From Mycobacterium colombiense (GTDB lineage Bacteria > Actinomycetota > Actinomycetes > Mycobacteriales > Mycobacteriaceae): DNA of 64,000 bases. How positions within the stretch are numbered: the stretch's first letter is position 1; each line of letters begins with the position of its first letter. The notes beneath the pieces were generated by a model. It was given only the letters and a program-made list of their open reading frames with translations. It was not told the origin of the DNA and did no database searches. This document shows, piece after piece, positions 37,558-46,914 of the stretch. Position numbers and translations under genes: made by a program. Location: assembly GCF_001953985.1 (NCBI RefSeq), contig NZ_MBEI01000066.1:124001-188000 (forward strand). The letters are read 5' to 3'.

Positions 37558-38297
37558 TAGCCGCGCCTCTGCATCCGCAGCGTGATTGCCCCGAACACCA
37601 GGACCATGCCCAGGCACCAAGTCAGGGTGGCCACCAAATTGCTGAGGATCACGTGCCCGGTGGCCAGCCCGCGCAGGGTCTCGGCGAATTGTGACACCGG
37701 TTGGTTGCGGACGTACGGGCGCAACCACTCCGGGAAGGTTTTTTCTGGCGCAATTCCGGTGGACAGCATGAACAGCAGCAGCTGGGGGACGAACAAGAGG
37801 TGGCTGGCGCCCTGAACGGTCTTGGCGCTCGATCCCAGCGCGTCGGCGCCCAGCCCCACGGCCAGGCACAGGAGCAGGGAGATGAGCAAGAAGGCCGCCG
37901 CGTAGCCCAGTCCGCCGGTGATCCGGAAACCGAAGGCGTATCCGGCAATCAGCGCGACCACCAGGGAGAGCACCGCGCGCATCTGGGTGGCTGTCGTGCG
38001 GGCGGTCACGGTGGCTGCCGCGGCGACGGGCAGCGTTCGCATCCGCTCGCCGAAGCCGGACACGTGGTCACGCGCCGCCCGGTCTGCGGTGAGCAGTCCG
38101 ACGAAAATCATCGATTGCGCGACCACCGCGGGCAGGAAGTATTGCGTGTAGCTGATGTGGCCGGTGTCGATCAGGCCGTGCAGAGCCACACTGAATCCCG
38201 CCAAATAGGCTGCGGGCGAAAGGATCTCAAAGATCATCTCGCCGTCGCGGGCTGCCGACATCAGCGAACGTTCGGTGAGGGCGGACAGGGCGCTCAT
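37557..38297 (-). CDS. drrB: DrrB-like ABC transporter permease
   Basis: 246 residues with six predicted membrane segments and the ABC-2 family pattern (EILSPAAYLAGFSVALHG, then FVGLLTADRAARDHVSGFGERM and GLGADALGSSAKTVQGAS). The ATG overlaps the drrA stop in ATGA and its stop touches the drrC GTG, so the three genes are translated as a coupled unit. Partner of DrrC in the membrane and of DrrA as ATPase. Confidence 0.91.
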   Translation of the reverse strand: MSALSALTERSLMSAARDGEMIFEILSPAAYLAGFSVALHGLIDTGHISYTQYFLPAVVAQSMIFVGLLTADRAARDHVSGFGERMRTLPVAAAATVTARTTATQMRAVLSLVVALIAGYAFGFRITGGLGYAAAFLLISLLLCLAVGLGADALGSSAKTVQGASHLLFVPQLLLFMLSTGIAPEKTFPEWLRPYVRNQPVSQFAETLRGLATGHVILSNLVATLTWCLGMVLVFGAITLRMQRRG

Positions 38298-39241
38298 GAC
38301 CGGGCGGCGGTCCGTTCGGTCAGATGCAGGAAAGCCTCGTCGAGCGAGGGCTTACGCAGCGAGATGTCGGCGAGCTCGAGTCCGAGCGCGTCGACCCGCC
38401 GGAATACCTCGACGAGCGTGGCCACTCCATCGGGTGCGAAGACGGACACCGAATTGGTGTCGCCGTCGATGTCGACGCCCTCGAGTCCGTTCAGCGCCGC
38501 CGCGACCTGAGCAAGGTCGGCGGGATTGGCGGGGGTCACCTGGCAGTAGCTGGTACCCACCGCGCGCTTGAGCTCCTCGGAAGTGCCGCTGGCGATTACC
38601 TGCCCGTGATCGATGACGACGATCGAATCGCTGAGCACGTCGGCCTCTTCGAGGTACTGCGTGGTCAGCAGCACGGTGATGCCCTGCACGGTCAGCGAAC
38701 TCACCAGGGCCCACACGTCGCGGCGGCTGCGTGGGTCTAGCCCGGTGGTCGGCTCGTCGAGGAAGAGCACCTGCGGCGGCACCACCAGGGCGCTGGCCAA
38801 GTCGACGCGCCGGAACATGCCTCCGGAATAGGTCGACAGCCGCCGATCGGCGGCGGCGACGAGATCGAACTGTTCGAGCAGTTCATCGGCGCGGGCCTTT
38901 GCGCGCTTGCGATTCAATCCGCGCAGCCTGCCGAACAGGACCAGGTTCTCCCGGCCGGTCAGCATGGGATCCATCCCGGTGAACTGTCCGGCCATCCCGA
39001 TGCTGGAACGCACCTCGGACGGCTGGCGAATGATGTCATACCCGGCGACGCTGGCGCGTCCCGAGCTGGGGCGAATCAGCGTGGAAAGAATGTTGATCGT
39101 GGTGGTCTTGCCGGCTCCGTTATGGCCGAGTACCCCGCACACCGTTCCGGCCGGAACCGAGAAGTCGATGCCGTTCAACGCGAGGGTGTTTCGCCCGAAT
39201 GTCTTTGTGAGGCCTACAACCTCGATCGCAAGTGGACTCAC
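38294..39241 (-). CDS. drrA: DrrA-like ABC transporter ATPase
   Basis: 315 residues from GTG 39241. Walker A is GHNGAGKT (39-46), the signature is YSGGMFRRVDLASAL, Walker B is LFLDEPTTGLDP and the switch is TTQYLEEAD. The C-terminal domain of about 90 residues is typical of DrrA proteins that export drugs or lipids. It powers DrrB/DrrC. The 243 bases upstream separate it from the MmpL gene; TATACC on the minus strand there is a weak -10 candidate, so the transporter may have its own promoter as well as read-through. Confidence 0.93.
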   Translation of the reverse strand: MSPLAIEVVGLTKTFGRNTLALNGIDFSVPAGTVCGVLGHNGAGKTTTINILSTLIRPSSGRASVAGYDIIRQPSEVRSSIGMAGQFTGMDPMLTGRENLVLFGRLRGLNRKRAKARADELLEQFDLVAAADRRLSTYSGGMFRRVDLASALVVPPQVLFLDEPTTGLDPRSRRDVWALVSSLTVQGITVLLTTQYLEEADVLSDSIVVIDHGQVIASGTSEELKRAVGTSYCQVTPANPADLAQVAAALNGLEGVDIDGDTNSVSVFAPDGVATLVEVFRRVDALGLELADISLRKPSLDEAFLHLTERTAARS

Positions 39242-39484
39242 GGTAGGAGTATTTCACGGTGCGGTGTGGCGTGCTGGCGGTATAGGTAGATAGCAATGGG
39301 GGAGATGGCCCGGGCCTTTCCTCGACGGTGGCCGCAGACCTCACTGACGCGAGCCAAACCTGTTCGCGGCGGGGGAGTTCCGAGTGTGCCGGGCAAAATC
39401 ATTGGCGTCCAATCTTTCTCGTCGCGCTTGTCACGGAGGGCGTTGAGCGCCTCGCTATCCGGGCAACGAAACGACAAGAACCAC

Positions 39485-42403
39485 CTAGACGGTCGGCCTG
39501 GCGATCGGGATCTCGGCGGTGGGGGCGTCCATGTCGACCTCGTCGTGGTGCAGCAAGGTGCGTACCGAGTGACGCGTTCCCACGGAGCGAAGCAGCAGAC
39601 TGGCCGGCCTTGGCCGAACCAATTGCGGCCACCAGAACCACCGCCCGAGCAGCGCAGCGATGGTAGGCGTCATGAACGAGCGCACAATCAAGGTGTCGAA
39701 CATCAGGCCCAAGCCGATCGTGGTACCGACCTGACCGATGATCCGCAGGTCGCTGACCACCATCGATGCCATGGTGAACGCGAACACCAGGCCGGCATTC
39801 GTCACGACCTTACCGGTGCCGCCCATCGCGCGAATGATGCCCGTATTGATCCCGCCGGCTAGTTCCTCTTTCATTCGAGATACCAGCAGCAGGTTGTAGT
39901 CAGAACCGACTGCCAACAAGACGATCACCGACATCGGCAGCACCATCCAGTACAACTTGATGCCAAAGATGTACTGCCAGATCAGCACCGAGATCCCGAA
40001 CGATGCGCCCAACGAGAGTGTCACCGTGCCGACGATGACCAGGGCGGCCACAAAACTTCGGGTCAGGATCAGCATGATGATGAAAATCAGGCACAGCGCA
40101 CCAATGCCGGCGATGAAGAGGTCGTACGTGGAGCCGTCCCGGAAGTCCTTGAACGTCGACGCGGTACCCGCGATGTAAATCTTGGCGTTTTCCAACGGGG
40201 TGTTCTTGAGCGACTCTTCGGCCGCCTGCCTGATCTTGTCGATGCGGTTGACGCTTTCAGACGTCGCGGGGTCGCCTCGGTGCGAAATGATGAAGCGAGC
40301 GGCCTTCCCGTCCGGCGACAAGAACTGGGCCATCGCTTTCTTGAAGTCCGGGTTTTCGAAAATCTCGGGCGGCAAATAGAACGAGTCGTCGTTCTTCGAA
40401 TCGTCGAACGCCTGCCCCATGGCGGTGGCGTCCTTGTTGTTGCTGTCCATCTGGCCGAAGATGCCGGCCATGGTGCTGTGGTTCGTCAGCATCATGTTCC
40501 GCATGTCCTCGGACATCGCGATCATCGGCGGATACTGCTCGAGCAGCTGGGGCATCAGCTTGTCCATGTGATCGAGATCTTTGAGCAGTTCCGTCAGTTT
40601 GTCGCTGAGCGTATCGACGCCGTCGAGCGTCTCAAAGATATTGCGCAATGACCAGCAGATCGGGATGTCGTAGCAGTGCTTTTCCCAGTAGAAATAGCTG
40701 CGCAGCGGCCGAAAGAAATCCTCGAAATCGGCCATCTTGCCATTTAATTCAGCGAGGACGACGGCCATTTCTTTGGTCTTCGTGATTGAGTCGTGCGTGA
40801 TGTCGGTCATTCGCTTTTGCAGCGAGTAGATGTTCTTCATGATCTCGATCTGCTTGGCCATCATGTCGGCTTGGACAAGCATGTCGTCCATGCGCGCCCG
40901 CATGTACTTCAGGTCTTGACCCATTATCGACTGTTGCATGCTGAGCAGAAAGGGAATCGAGGTGTGCTGGATCGGTGTTCCCTCGGGTCGCGTTATGCCC
41001 TGCACGCGAGAGATCCCGTGAACTTGGAAGATCGCCTTCGCAAGTCGGTGCAGCAACAGAAAGTCCGCCGAGTTCCGCATGTCGTGATCGGATTCGATCA
41101 TCAAAATCTCGGGCATCATGCGCGATTGATTGAAGTGGCGGTCTGCTGCCGCGTAACCGATGTTGGCGGGAACATTGTCGGGCATGTAGAGCCGGTTGTT
41201 GTAGCTCGTCTGGTAGCCAGGCAAGGTCACCAGGCCCACCAGGGCGATGGCGATCGTCGCGCACAGGATTGGCGCGGGCCAACGAACGATCGCCGTACCG
41301 ATCCGCCGCCACCGGCCGAACCCGATCGCGCGCTTCGGATCGAACAACCCGAAGCCGCTCCCGACGGTCAGCACCGCCGGAACCAGCGTCAGGGCGATCA
41401 GCACGGAGATGAGCATGCCCACGGAGCAGGGCATGCCCATGGTCTGGAAGATGGGCATGCGGGTAAAGCTCAGGCACAACATCGCGCCGGCGATCGTCAG
41501 ACCGGAACCCAAGACAACGGGGGCGACGCTGCGATAGGTGGTGAAATACGCCGTTTGCCGGTCTTCGCCGGCCTGGCGCGCCTCCTGATAGCGGCCGAAG
41601 AAGAAGATCGCGTAGTCCGTGCCGGCGGCCATTGCCAGGGCCACCAGCAGGTTGACGGCAAACGTGGAGAGTGCCATCCAATTGTTGTTGGCGATAAAGG
41701 CGATGACACCGCGAGCGGCGAAGACCTCGATCCCGACGGTGATCAACAACAAGATGACGGTCGTGATCGAGCGGTACACCAGGAGCAGCACGACGAAGAT
41801 GATCAAGGCGCCGATCATCGTCATTTTCAGAATGGATCGGTCGCCGGCGAGTTGCATGTCGGAGAACAACGCCGACGGACCGGTGACGTAGGCCTTGACT
41901 CCGGCGGGCGGTGGTGTCCGCGCGATCACGTCGCGGACCGAGGCCACGGATTCCTGGCCCAGGGTCGTGCCTTGGTTGCCCGCCAGATTCAACTGCACAT
42001 AGACGGCCTTGCCGTCCGGGCTCTGGGCGCCCGCCGCGGTAAGGCGATCACCCCACAGGTCCTGCACATGCTCGATATGCTTTGTGTCGCTTTTTAATTC
42101 AGCAACCAGTTTGTCGTAGTAAGCATGTGCCTGGTCGCCAAGCGGCTGCTGCCCCTCGATGACCAGCATCGCGAAGCTGTCCGAATCGGATTCCTTGAAG
42201 TCCCGGCCCATGCGCTGCATGGCCTGCACCGCAGGTGCGTCTTGAGGGGCGAGCGGCACCGAATGCTGTTGGCCCACAATCTCGAGCCGTGGCACGCCAA
42301 ACGTCACCAGCAGGGTCAGCGCCACCCACCCGATGATGATGAACACCGCAAGGTGGCGGATGGACCGCGCGACGCGCGACGGTCGGTGTGCGTGCGTGGT
42401 CAT
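39485..42403 (-). CDS. mmpL4b: MmpL-family RND lipid transporter, second of pair
   Basis: 972 residues, RND/MmpL architecture: N-terminal helix, a porter loop, a block of six membrane helices (about 190-400), a long coiled-coil-like periplasmic insertion (about 480-700) and five to six more helices. Proton-relay Asp-Tyr pairs occur in both halves: TDY at 263-264 and SDY at 835-836. YFYWEKHCYDIPICWSLR carries the conserved Cys pair of MmpL4-like proteins. MmpL4a/b with MmpS4 are required for GPL formation and export in M. smegmatis (TmtpA/B in M. avium), so GPL transport is the expected role. The a/b naming here follows gene order only. Confidence 0.92.
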   Translation of the reverse strand: MTTHAHRPSRVARSIRHLAVFIIIGWVALTLLVTFGVPRLEIVGQQHSVPLAPQDAPAVQAMQRMGRDFKESDSDSFAMLVIEGQQPLGDQAHAYYDKLVAELKSDTKHIEHVQDLWGDRLTAAGAQSPDGKAVYVQLNLAGNQGTTLGQESVASVRDVIARTPPPAGVKAYVTGPSALFSDMQLAGDRSILKMTMIGALIIFVVLLLVYRSITTVILLLITVGIEVFAARGVIAFIANNNWMALSTFAVNLLVALAMAAGTDYAIFFFGRYQEARQAGEDRQTAYFTTYRSVAPVVLGSGLTIAGAMLCLSFTRMPIFQTMGMPCSVGMLISVLIALTLVPAVLTVGSGFGLFDPKRAIGFGRWRRIGTAIVRWPAPILCATIAIALVGLVTLPGYQTSYNNRLYMPDNVPANIGYAAADRHFNQSRMMPEILMIESDHDMRNSADFLLLHRLAKAIFQVHGISRVQGITRPEGTPIQHTSIPFLLSMQQSIMGQDLKYMRARMDDMLVQADMMAKQIEIMKNIYSLQKRMTDITHDSITKTKEMAVVLAELNGKMADFEDFFRPLRSYFYWEKHCYDIPICWSLRNIFETLDGVDTLSDKLTELLKDLDHMDKLMPQLLEQYPPMIAMSEDMRNMMLTNHSTMAGIFGQMDSNNKDATAMGQAFDDSKNDDSFYLPPEIFENPDFKKAMAQFLSPDGKAARFIISHRGDPATSESVNRIDKIRQAAEESLKNTPLENAKIYIAGTASTFKDFRDGSTYDLFIAGIGALCLIFIIMLILTRSFVAALVIVGTVTLSLGASFGISVLIWQYIFGIKLYWMVLPMSVIVLLAVGSDYNLLLVSRMKEELAGGINTGIIRAMGGTGKVVTNAGLVFAFTMASMVVSDLRIIGQVGTTIGLGLMFDTLIVRSFMTPTIAALLGRWFWWPQLVRPRPASLLLRSVGTRHSVRTLLHHDEVDMDAPTAEIPIARPTV

Positions 42404-42492
42404 AAAGCCCTCGACAGGCCGACGACGCTATTGCCCTGTGTCACAGTGTTTCCCAAGGTCGCTGTCCCCATTTTGAAGCGGAAAGCCGCCAC

Positions 42493-45390
42493 TTACTGCG
42501 GCTGCTTCAGGAGCAGTGAACGGACCAACGGACGGGGGCCGGTGTGCCGCAGCATCGTGCTGGCCGGACGGGGGCGCACCAACTGTGGCCACCAGAACCA
42601 GCGTCCCAGCAATGCGGCGACGGACGGCGTCATGAACGCCCGCACGATCAGCGTGTCGAAGATCAAGCCGATGCCGATCGTCGTTCCCACCTGGCCGATG
42701 CTGCGCAGCTCGCTGACCCCCATCGAGGCCATGGTGAAGGCGAACACCAGGCCGGCGTTCGTCACGACCTTTCCGGTACCGGCCATGGCGCGGATGATGC
42801 CCGTGTGGATCCCGGCAGCCAACTCCTCCTTCATTCGGGAGACCAATAGCAAGTTGTAGTCGGAGCCCACCGCCAACAGCACGATCACGGAGGTGGAAAG
42901 CACACTCCAGTGCAGTTGCATGTGCAGCAAGTACTGCCAGACCAGCACGGATAACCCGAAGGACGCGCCGAGTGAAAGCAGAACCGTGCCGACGATGACC
43001 ATGGCGGCAATGAAACTTCGGGTCATGATCAGCATGATGATGAAAATGAGGCAGATCGCGGATACGCCGGCGATCAAAAGGTCGAACATGGACCCGTCCA
43101 CCAGATCTTTGGTAATCGCCGCGGTACCCGTCAAATAGATCTTGGCGTTTTCCAGGGGAGTGCCCTTGAGCGATTCCTCGGCCGCCGTCTTGATCTGTTC
43201 GACCCGGGCGAGGCCTTCGGGCGTCGACGGGTCGCCCCGCTGGGAGATCAGCAGACGGACGTCCTTGCCGTCCGGCGACATGAACACCTTCTCGATCCGC
43301 TTGAACGACTCGGACCCGTTGATGATCCCGGGCGGCAGGTAGAAGGAATCGTCATTCTTGGAGGCATCGAACGCCTGCCCCATCGCACTGGGGTCCTTTG
43401 CGCTCGAATCCATTTGGCCCATGACGCCGGACATGGTGCTGTGCATGGTCAGCATCATGGTGCGCATGCCCGACATGGTTTCGATCATGGGCGGGATCTG
43501 CATGACCAGCTGCGGCAGGATCGCATCCAGCTGGTCCAGGTCCTTCACCAGGTCGCCCAATTTGTCGGTGACCTCGTCAACGCCGTCGATCGCGTCGAAA
43601 ATCGATCGCAGGGAGAAGCAGATCGGGATGTCGTAGCAGTGCTTTTCCCAGTAGAAGTAGCTGCGGATCGGGCGCCAGAAGTCCTCGAAATCCGAGACCT
43701 TGTCTCGCAAATCCGAAGTGATGTCCTGCATTTCATGCGTTGTCCCGACCATGTGGTGCGTGGTGGCGACGAGTTCCCGCATCAGGTCCAGCATGTGCTG
43801 CATGAGGCCGATCATCTTCCCCAGCTCGTTGGCTTGGGTGAGCATGTCGTTCATGCGGTCTTTTTGGAAAGCCATGTTCTGCATCTGGCTGGCCTGACCC
43901 ATGCTGATGATCCAGGGAATTGTCGTGTGCTGCAGCGGCGTACCCTCAGGTCGGGTTACGGTCTGCACCGTCGCGATTCCGGGCACCGCCAGAACGCCCT
44001 TGGCGAGTTTATTGATGACGAGCATGTCCGTCGGATTACGCAAGTCATGATCGGTCTCGATCAACAGAATTTCCGGCATCGACATCCGCTGGCCGGGGAA
44101 GTGCCGGGCCGCGGCGGCATACCCGACGTTGGCGGGAATGCGCGCCGGAATGAATTTCTGGTCGTCGTAACTGGGTTTGTAATTCGGCAGCGTCAACAGC
44201 CCGATCAGCGAGACGGCCAACGAGGCGATGAGGATGGGTGCCGGCCACCGCACGATGGCCGTACCGATCCGTCGCCACCTGCGGGTCGAGAGTGCGCGCC
44301 GTGGGTCGAACAGACCGAACCGGGCTCCGGCGGCCAGAAGAGCCGGGCCCAGCGTTATCGCGACCAGGACTGCGATGGAGATACCGACGGCGCAGGGGAT
44401 ACCCAGTGGCTGGAAAAAAGGAAGTCGGGTGAAACTGAGGCAGAGCACCGCACCGGCGATCGTCAGACCCGATGCAAGTACAACCTTGGCTACGCCGTTG
44501 AACGTGGTGTAAAAGGCCTCTTCTCGGCTTTCGCCCGCGTACCGCGCCTCTTGATATCGGCCGACGAAGAAGATGCCGTAGTCGGTGCCCGTCGCGATAA
44601 CAGCGGCGACCAACAGGTTGACGGCAAAAGTGGTAAGGCCGACCAACCCGAGATGGCCGATCAGCGCGACCATTCCGCGCGCGATCTGCAATTCAAGGCC
44701 GACGATCAGCAACAAAAGAATGACCGTGACAATCGACCGGTAGACGAGCAGCAACGTCAGGAAAATCACGCCAAGGCTGACCAGCGTAACCAGCATGATG
44801 CTCTGCTGACCGGCGATGTTCATGTCCGCGATGATGGGTGCGGGCCCGGTCACGTAGACCTTTAATCCCGCTGGGGGCGAGGCCTCCTGCACGATCTTTC
44901 GAACGGCCGCGACGGACGCGTCACCCGCGGCCGCGCCCTGGTTACCGTTCAGGTTCACCTGTACATATGCGGCCTTACCGTCCTGGCTCTGTGCGGCGCC
45001 GCGGGTCAGCGGGTCGCCCCAGAAGTTCTGGACGTGCTGCACGTGCGCGTGGTCGTCTTCCAGCCGCTGGACCAAGCGGTCGTAATACCTGTGCGCCTCA
45101 TCGCCGAGTTGCTGCTGGCCCTCCAGCAGGATCATCGCCAACGCGCCGGAGTTGGTCTCGTGGAAGTCCTGGCCAAGCCGCTCCATGGCCTTGAAGGACG
45201 GTGCGCCCAACGGGCTCAGCGAGACCGCATTCTCCGCCTCGACCTTGTCCAGCGAGGGGACGGCGACGCTGAGCACGACGGCGATCCCGAGCCAGCCCAA
45301 AATGATGGGAACCGCCAGGCGATGGATGATCCGCGCGATACGTGGTCGCGCGGCCGGCTGGATGGTCTCCAGTTGCGGCGGCGCACTCAT
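42493..45390 (-). CDS. mmpL4a: MmpL-family RND lipid transporter, first of pair
   Basis: 965 residues and the same layout as the following MmpL, with which it shares most motifs, so the two are paralogues. Proton-relay pairs are at 270-271 (TDYGIFF) and 844-845 (SDYNLLLVS); the insertion carries YFYWEKHCYDIPICFSLR. The ATG overlaps the mmpS stop (ATGA), so it is coupled to its small partner. A 89-base gap separates it from the second MmpL. Two MmpL proteins acting together, probably as a mixed complex, is characteristic of GPL loci. Confidence 0.92.
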   Translation of the reverse strand: MSAPPQLETIQPAARPRIARIIHRLAVPIILGWLGIAVVLSVAVPSLDKVEAENAVSLSPLGAPSFKAMERLGQDFHETNSGALAMILLEGQQQLGDEAHRYYDRLVQRLEDDHAHVQHVQNFWGDPLTRGAAQSQDGKAAYVQVNLNGNQGAAAGDASVAAVRKIVQEASPPAGLKVYVTGPAPIIADMNIAGQQSIMLVTLVSLGVIFLTLLLVYRSIVTVILLLLIVGLELQIARGMVALIGHLGLVGLTTFAVNLLVAAVIATGTDYGIFFVGRYQEARYAGESREEAFYTTFNGVAKVVLASGLTIAGAVLCLSFTRLPFFQPLGIPCAVGISIAVLVAITLGPALLAAGARFGLFDPRRALSTRRWRRIGTAIVRWPAPILIASLAVSLIGLLTLPNYKPSYDDQKFIPARIPANVGYAAAARHFPGQRMSMPEILLIETDHDLRNPTDMLVINKLAKGVLAVPGIATVQTVTRPEGTPLQHTTIPWIISMGQASQMQNMAFQKDRMNDMLTQANELGKMIGLMQHMLDLMRELVATTHHMVGTTHEMQDITSDLRDKVSDFEDFWRPIRSYFYWEKHCYDIPICFSLRSIFDAIDGVDEVTDKLGDLVKDLDQLDAILPQLVMQIPPMIETMSGMRTMMLTMHSTMSGVMGQMDSSAKDPSAMGQAFDASKNDDSFYLPPGIINGSESFKRIEKVFMSPDGKDVRLLISQRGDPSTPEGLARVEQIKTAAEESLKGTPLENAKIYLTGTAAITKDLVDGSMFDLLIAGVSAICLIFIIMLIMTRSFIAAMVIVGTVLLSLGASFGLSVLVWQYLLHMQLHWSVLSTSVIVLLAVGSDYNLLLVSRMKEELAAGIHTGIIRAMAGTGKVVTNAGLVFAFTMASMGVSELRSIGQVGTTIGIGLIFDTLIVRAFMTPSVAALLGRWFWWPQLVRPRPASTMLRHTGPRPLVRSLLLKQPQ

Positions 45391-45974
45391 GTGGCCGTCA
45401 ACACGCAGTAGGTGAACGCGTTCATTTCGTGCGAGATCCTCTCGGCTTTGACGACACCGTCGACCACGATGCGGCAGCCGAGGCTATCGCTATTGCCCTG
45501 CGCGACCACATTTCCCACGATCGATGGCAGCGTCGTCGAGATGTCGAACGTCCACGGCAGCTCGATACCGTTGATGTGGTTCGGCTCGCCGTTGGCGTCA
45601 AAGTAGCTGATGTCGGCCATCGACCCGGCGGGGCCGAAGACCTCATACTTCACGTGCTTGGGGTTGAACGGTTTGGTGTCCTGTTGCCTGGATTCGGCAT
45701 AGGTCGGGCGCTTCTCGGAGCCGAAGACACCGTGCAGCCGCGAGACCGTCATGCCTCCAGCGACGACGACGGCCACGATGACCAGCGGAATCCACAACCT
45801 GCCCAGGAAGCCAAAAATCCCAGGTCCCCTCTTGGTGCGAGTCGTCCGGGGGCCGCTTTGCTGCACGGGTTCCGTTGAAGATCGACGACCAAAGCCTAGG
45901 AACCGACGTTGGCTAATGTCTCGTCCTTCCGCGATGGTGTTGTCGGGCCGGGCCCGGACATCCGATTCGACCAC
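45387..45974 (-). CDS. mmpS4: MmpS-family accessory protein
   Basis: 195 residues from GTG 45974. I chose this start because AAGGGGG lies four bases upstream, whereas the ATG eight codons earlier (45998) has no ribosome site. An Arg-rich cytosolic lead of about 65 residues precedes one membrane helix (IPLVIVAVVVAGGMTV), followed by a periplasmic beta-rich domain with VKYEVFGPAGSMADISYFD and a conserved Cys in SLGCRIVVDG. MmpS4 scaffolds MmpL4-type GPL transport and synthesis at the cell pole in M. smegmatis. First gene of the minus-strand export operon. Confidence 0.9.
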   Translation of the reverse strand: MVESDVRARPDNTIAEGRDISQRRFLGFGRRSSTEPVQQSGPRTTRTKRGPGIFGFLGRLWIPLVIVAVVVAGGMTVSRLHGVFGSEKRPTYAESRQQDTKPFNPKHVKYEVFGPAGSMADISYFDANGEPNHINGIELPWTFDISTTLPSIVGNVVAQGNSDSLGCRIVVDGVVKAERISHEMNAFTYCVLTAT

Positions 45975-46683
45975 TGCACCCCCTTCAGCCCTGTTCATGC
46001 CCGGCCGGTTCTCGCCGCTCGAACATGCAACTACACACTTGTCGCGACACGCCAGACTGCGGCGCTGCGAATGTGGTGCACGTGGCAGACCAGTCGTGCC
46101 TCGGACACCTCATGCGAGCTCCGCCCCCTGGGAGCGCGACCAGGTCTTGTTGAGTAAACCACGCCAGTCGCTTCCGTATCAGTGCTTTGGCAACGCGATA
46201 CGGGATCGTAATGCCCCTCGCGTGCATAAACGGCGTTTTGCTGAGCGTCCGAACGTTCTTCGTTCGCTTCTCTTCTTCGCAAGCCGCCTACTCACCTAAG
46301 CACAGCGGGTGCACGGTGTCACCGGGTGGGCGAGCCCGCGCCGTCTTGCCCGCACCCGGCCAGGTTTCGCCTGCCAGGTTCGCCTCCGGGTGATTTTCCC
46401 GGGCCCCATGGCTTCGGCTAGGCTGTGTGCCGACAAGCACAATAACTTCATCGGCCTGAAGGACGTGCCTGCTCCAATAGCGATATTTCGCAGTCAACGC
46501 CATTGATGCAGGTCACTGCAGCGAATTTCGGGGCATCGGGGCCCGTCGCACACCAATCACGGGATGGCGTCAACGCCTTCTAGGTCACACCAGGAACTTT
46601 GTCCAAACCGCGGGCGAGCGATCTAGGGCTCAACTATGGTTTGGACCTGTTCCACTCATGTCCACTATGCATCCTGGAGAATT
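45975..46683. promoter_or_regulatory. Divergent regulatory region between export and synthetase operons
   Basis: About 710 bases separating mmpS4 (minus) from mbtH (plus), with no gene supported. All GPL export and peptide-synthesis genes read away from it, so it is the central promoter region of the locus. It contains the exact inverted repeat at 46601-46646 close to mbtH. Short frames on both strands lack ribosome sites and family resemblance. Confidence 0.5.
46601..46646. promoter_or_regulatory. 9-base exact inverted repeat upstream of mbtH, possible operator
   Basis: GTCCAAACC (46601-46609) and GGTTTGGAC (46638-46646) are exact inverse copies with 28 bases between them. The right arm ends 37 bases before the mbtH GTG. 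The spacing is about four helical turns from arm to arm, which would suit two sites bound by one regulator or a DNA loop. It could also fold in RNA as a long hairpin. No known regulator is implied by the sequence. Confidence 0.4.
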
Positions 46684-46914
46684 GTGAGCATCAACCCATT
46701 CGACGACGACAACGGCAGCTTTTTCGTCCTGGTGAACGACGAGGAGCAACACAGCTTGTGGCCAGCCTTCGCCGATGTTCCAGCTGGCTGGCGAGTGGTC
46801 CACGGGGAAGCCGACCGAGCTGCGTGTTTGGAGTACATCGAGCAGCATTGGCCTGACATTCGGCCGAAGAGCCTGCGCGACAAGCTCGCAACGGGTCGGG
46901 GTTTTGACCAATAA
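46684..46914 (+). CDS. mbtH: MbtH-like protein
   Basis: 76 residues from GTG 46684 with GGAG four bases upstream. The open frame extends 16 codons further but the family starts at INPFDDDNGSFFVLVNDEEQ. The conserved WPAFADVPAGW and the tryptophan of the IEQHWPDIRP segment are intact. MbtH proteins bind NRPS adenylation domains and are needed for their folding and activity. In GPL producers the mbtH gene precedes mps1, as here, and its product should serve the four A domains of Mps1 and Mps2. Its stop lies 46 bases before the mps1 ATG. Confidence 0.95.
   Translation: MSINPFDDDNGSFFVLVNDEEQHSLWPAFADVPAGWRVVHGEADRAACLEYIEQHWPDIRPKSLRDKLATGRGFDQ

Noticed and set aside
37558..37869. Upstream extension of drrC
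   Set aside because: It runs across drrB out of frame with an Arg/Pro-rich translation; the GTG touching the drrB stop is the natural start.
39485..45390. Plus-strand frames opposite the two mmpL genes (up to 483 codons)
   Set aside because: Shadows of the MmpL genes with His/Asp/Gln-rich low-complexity translations.
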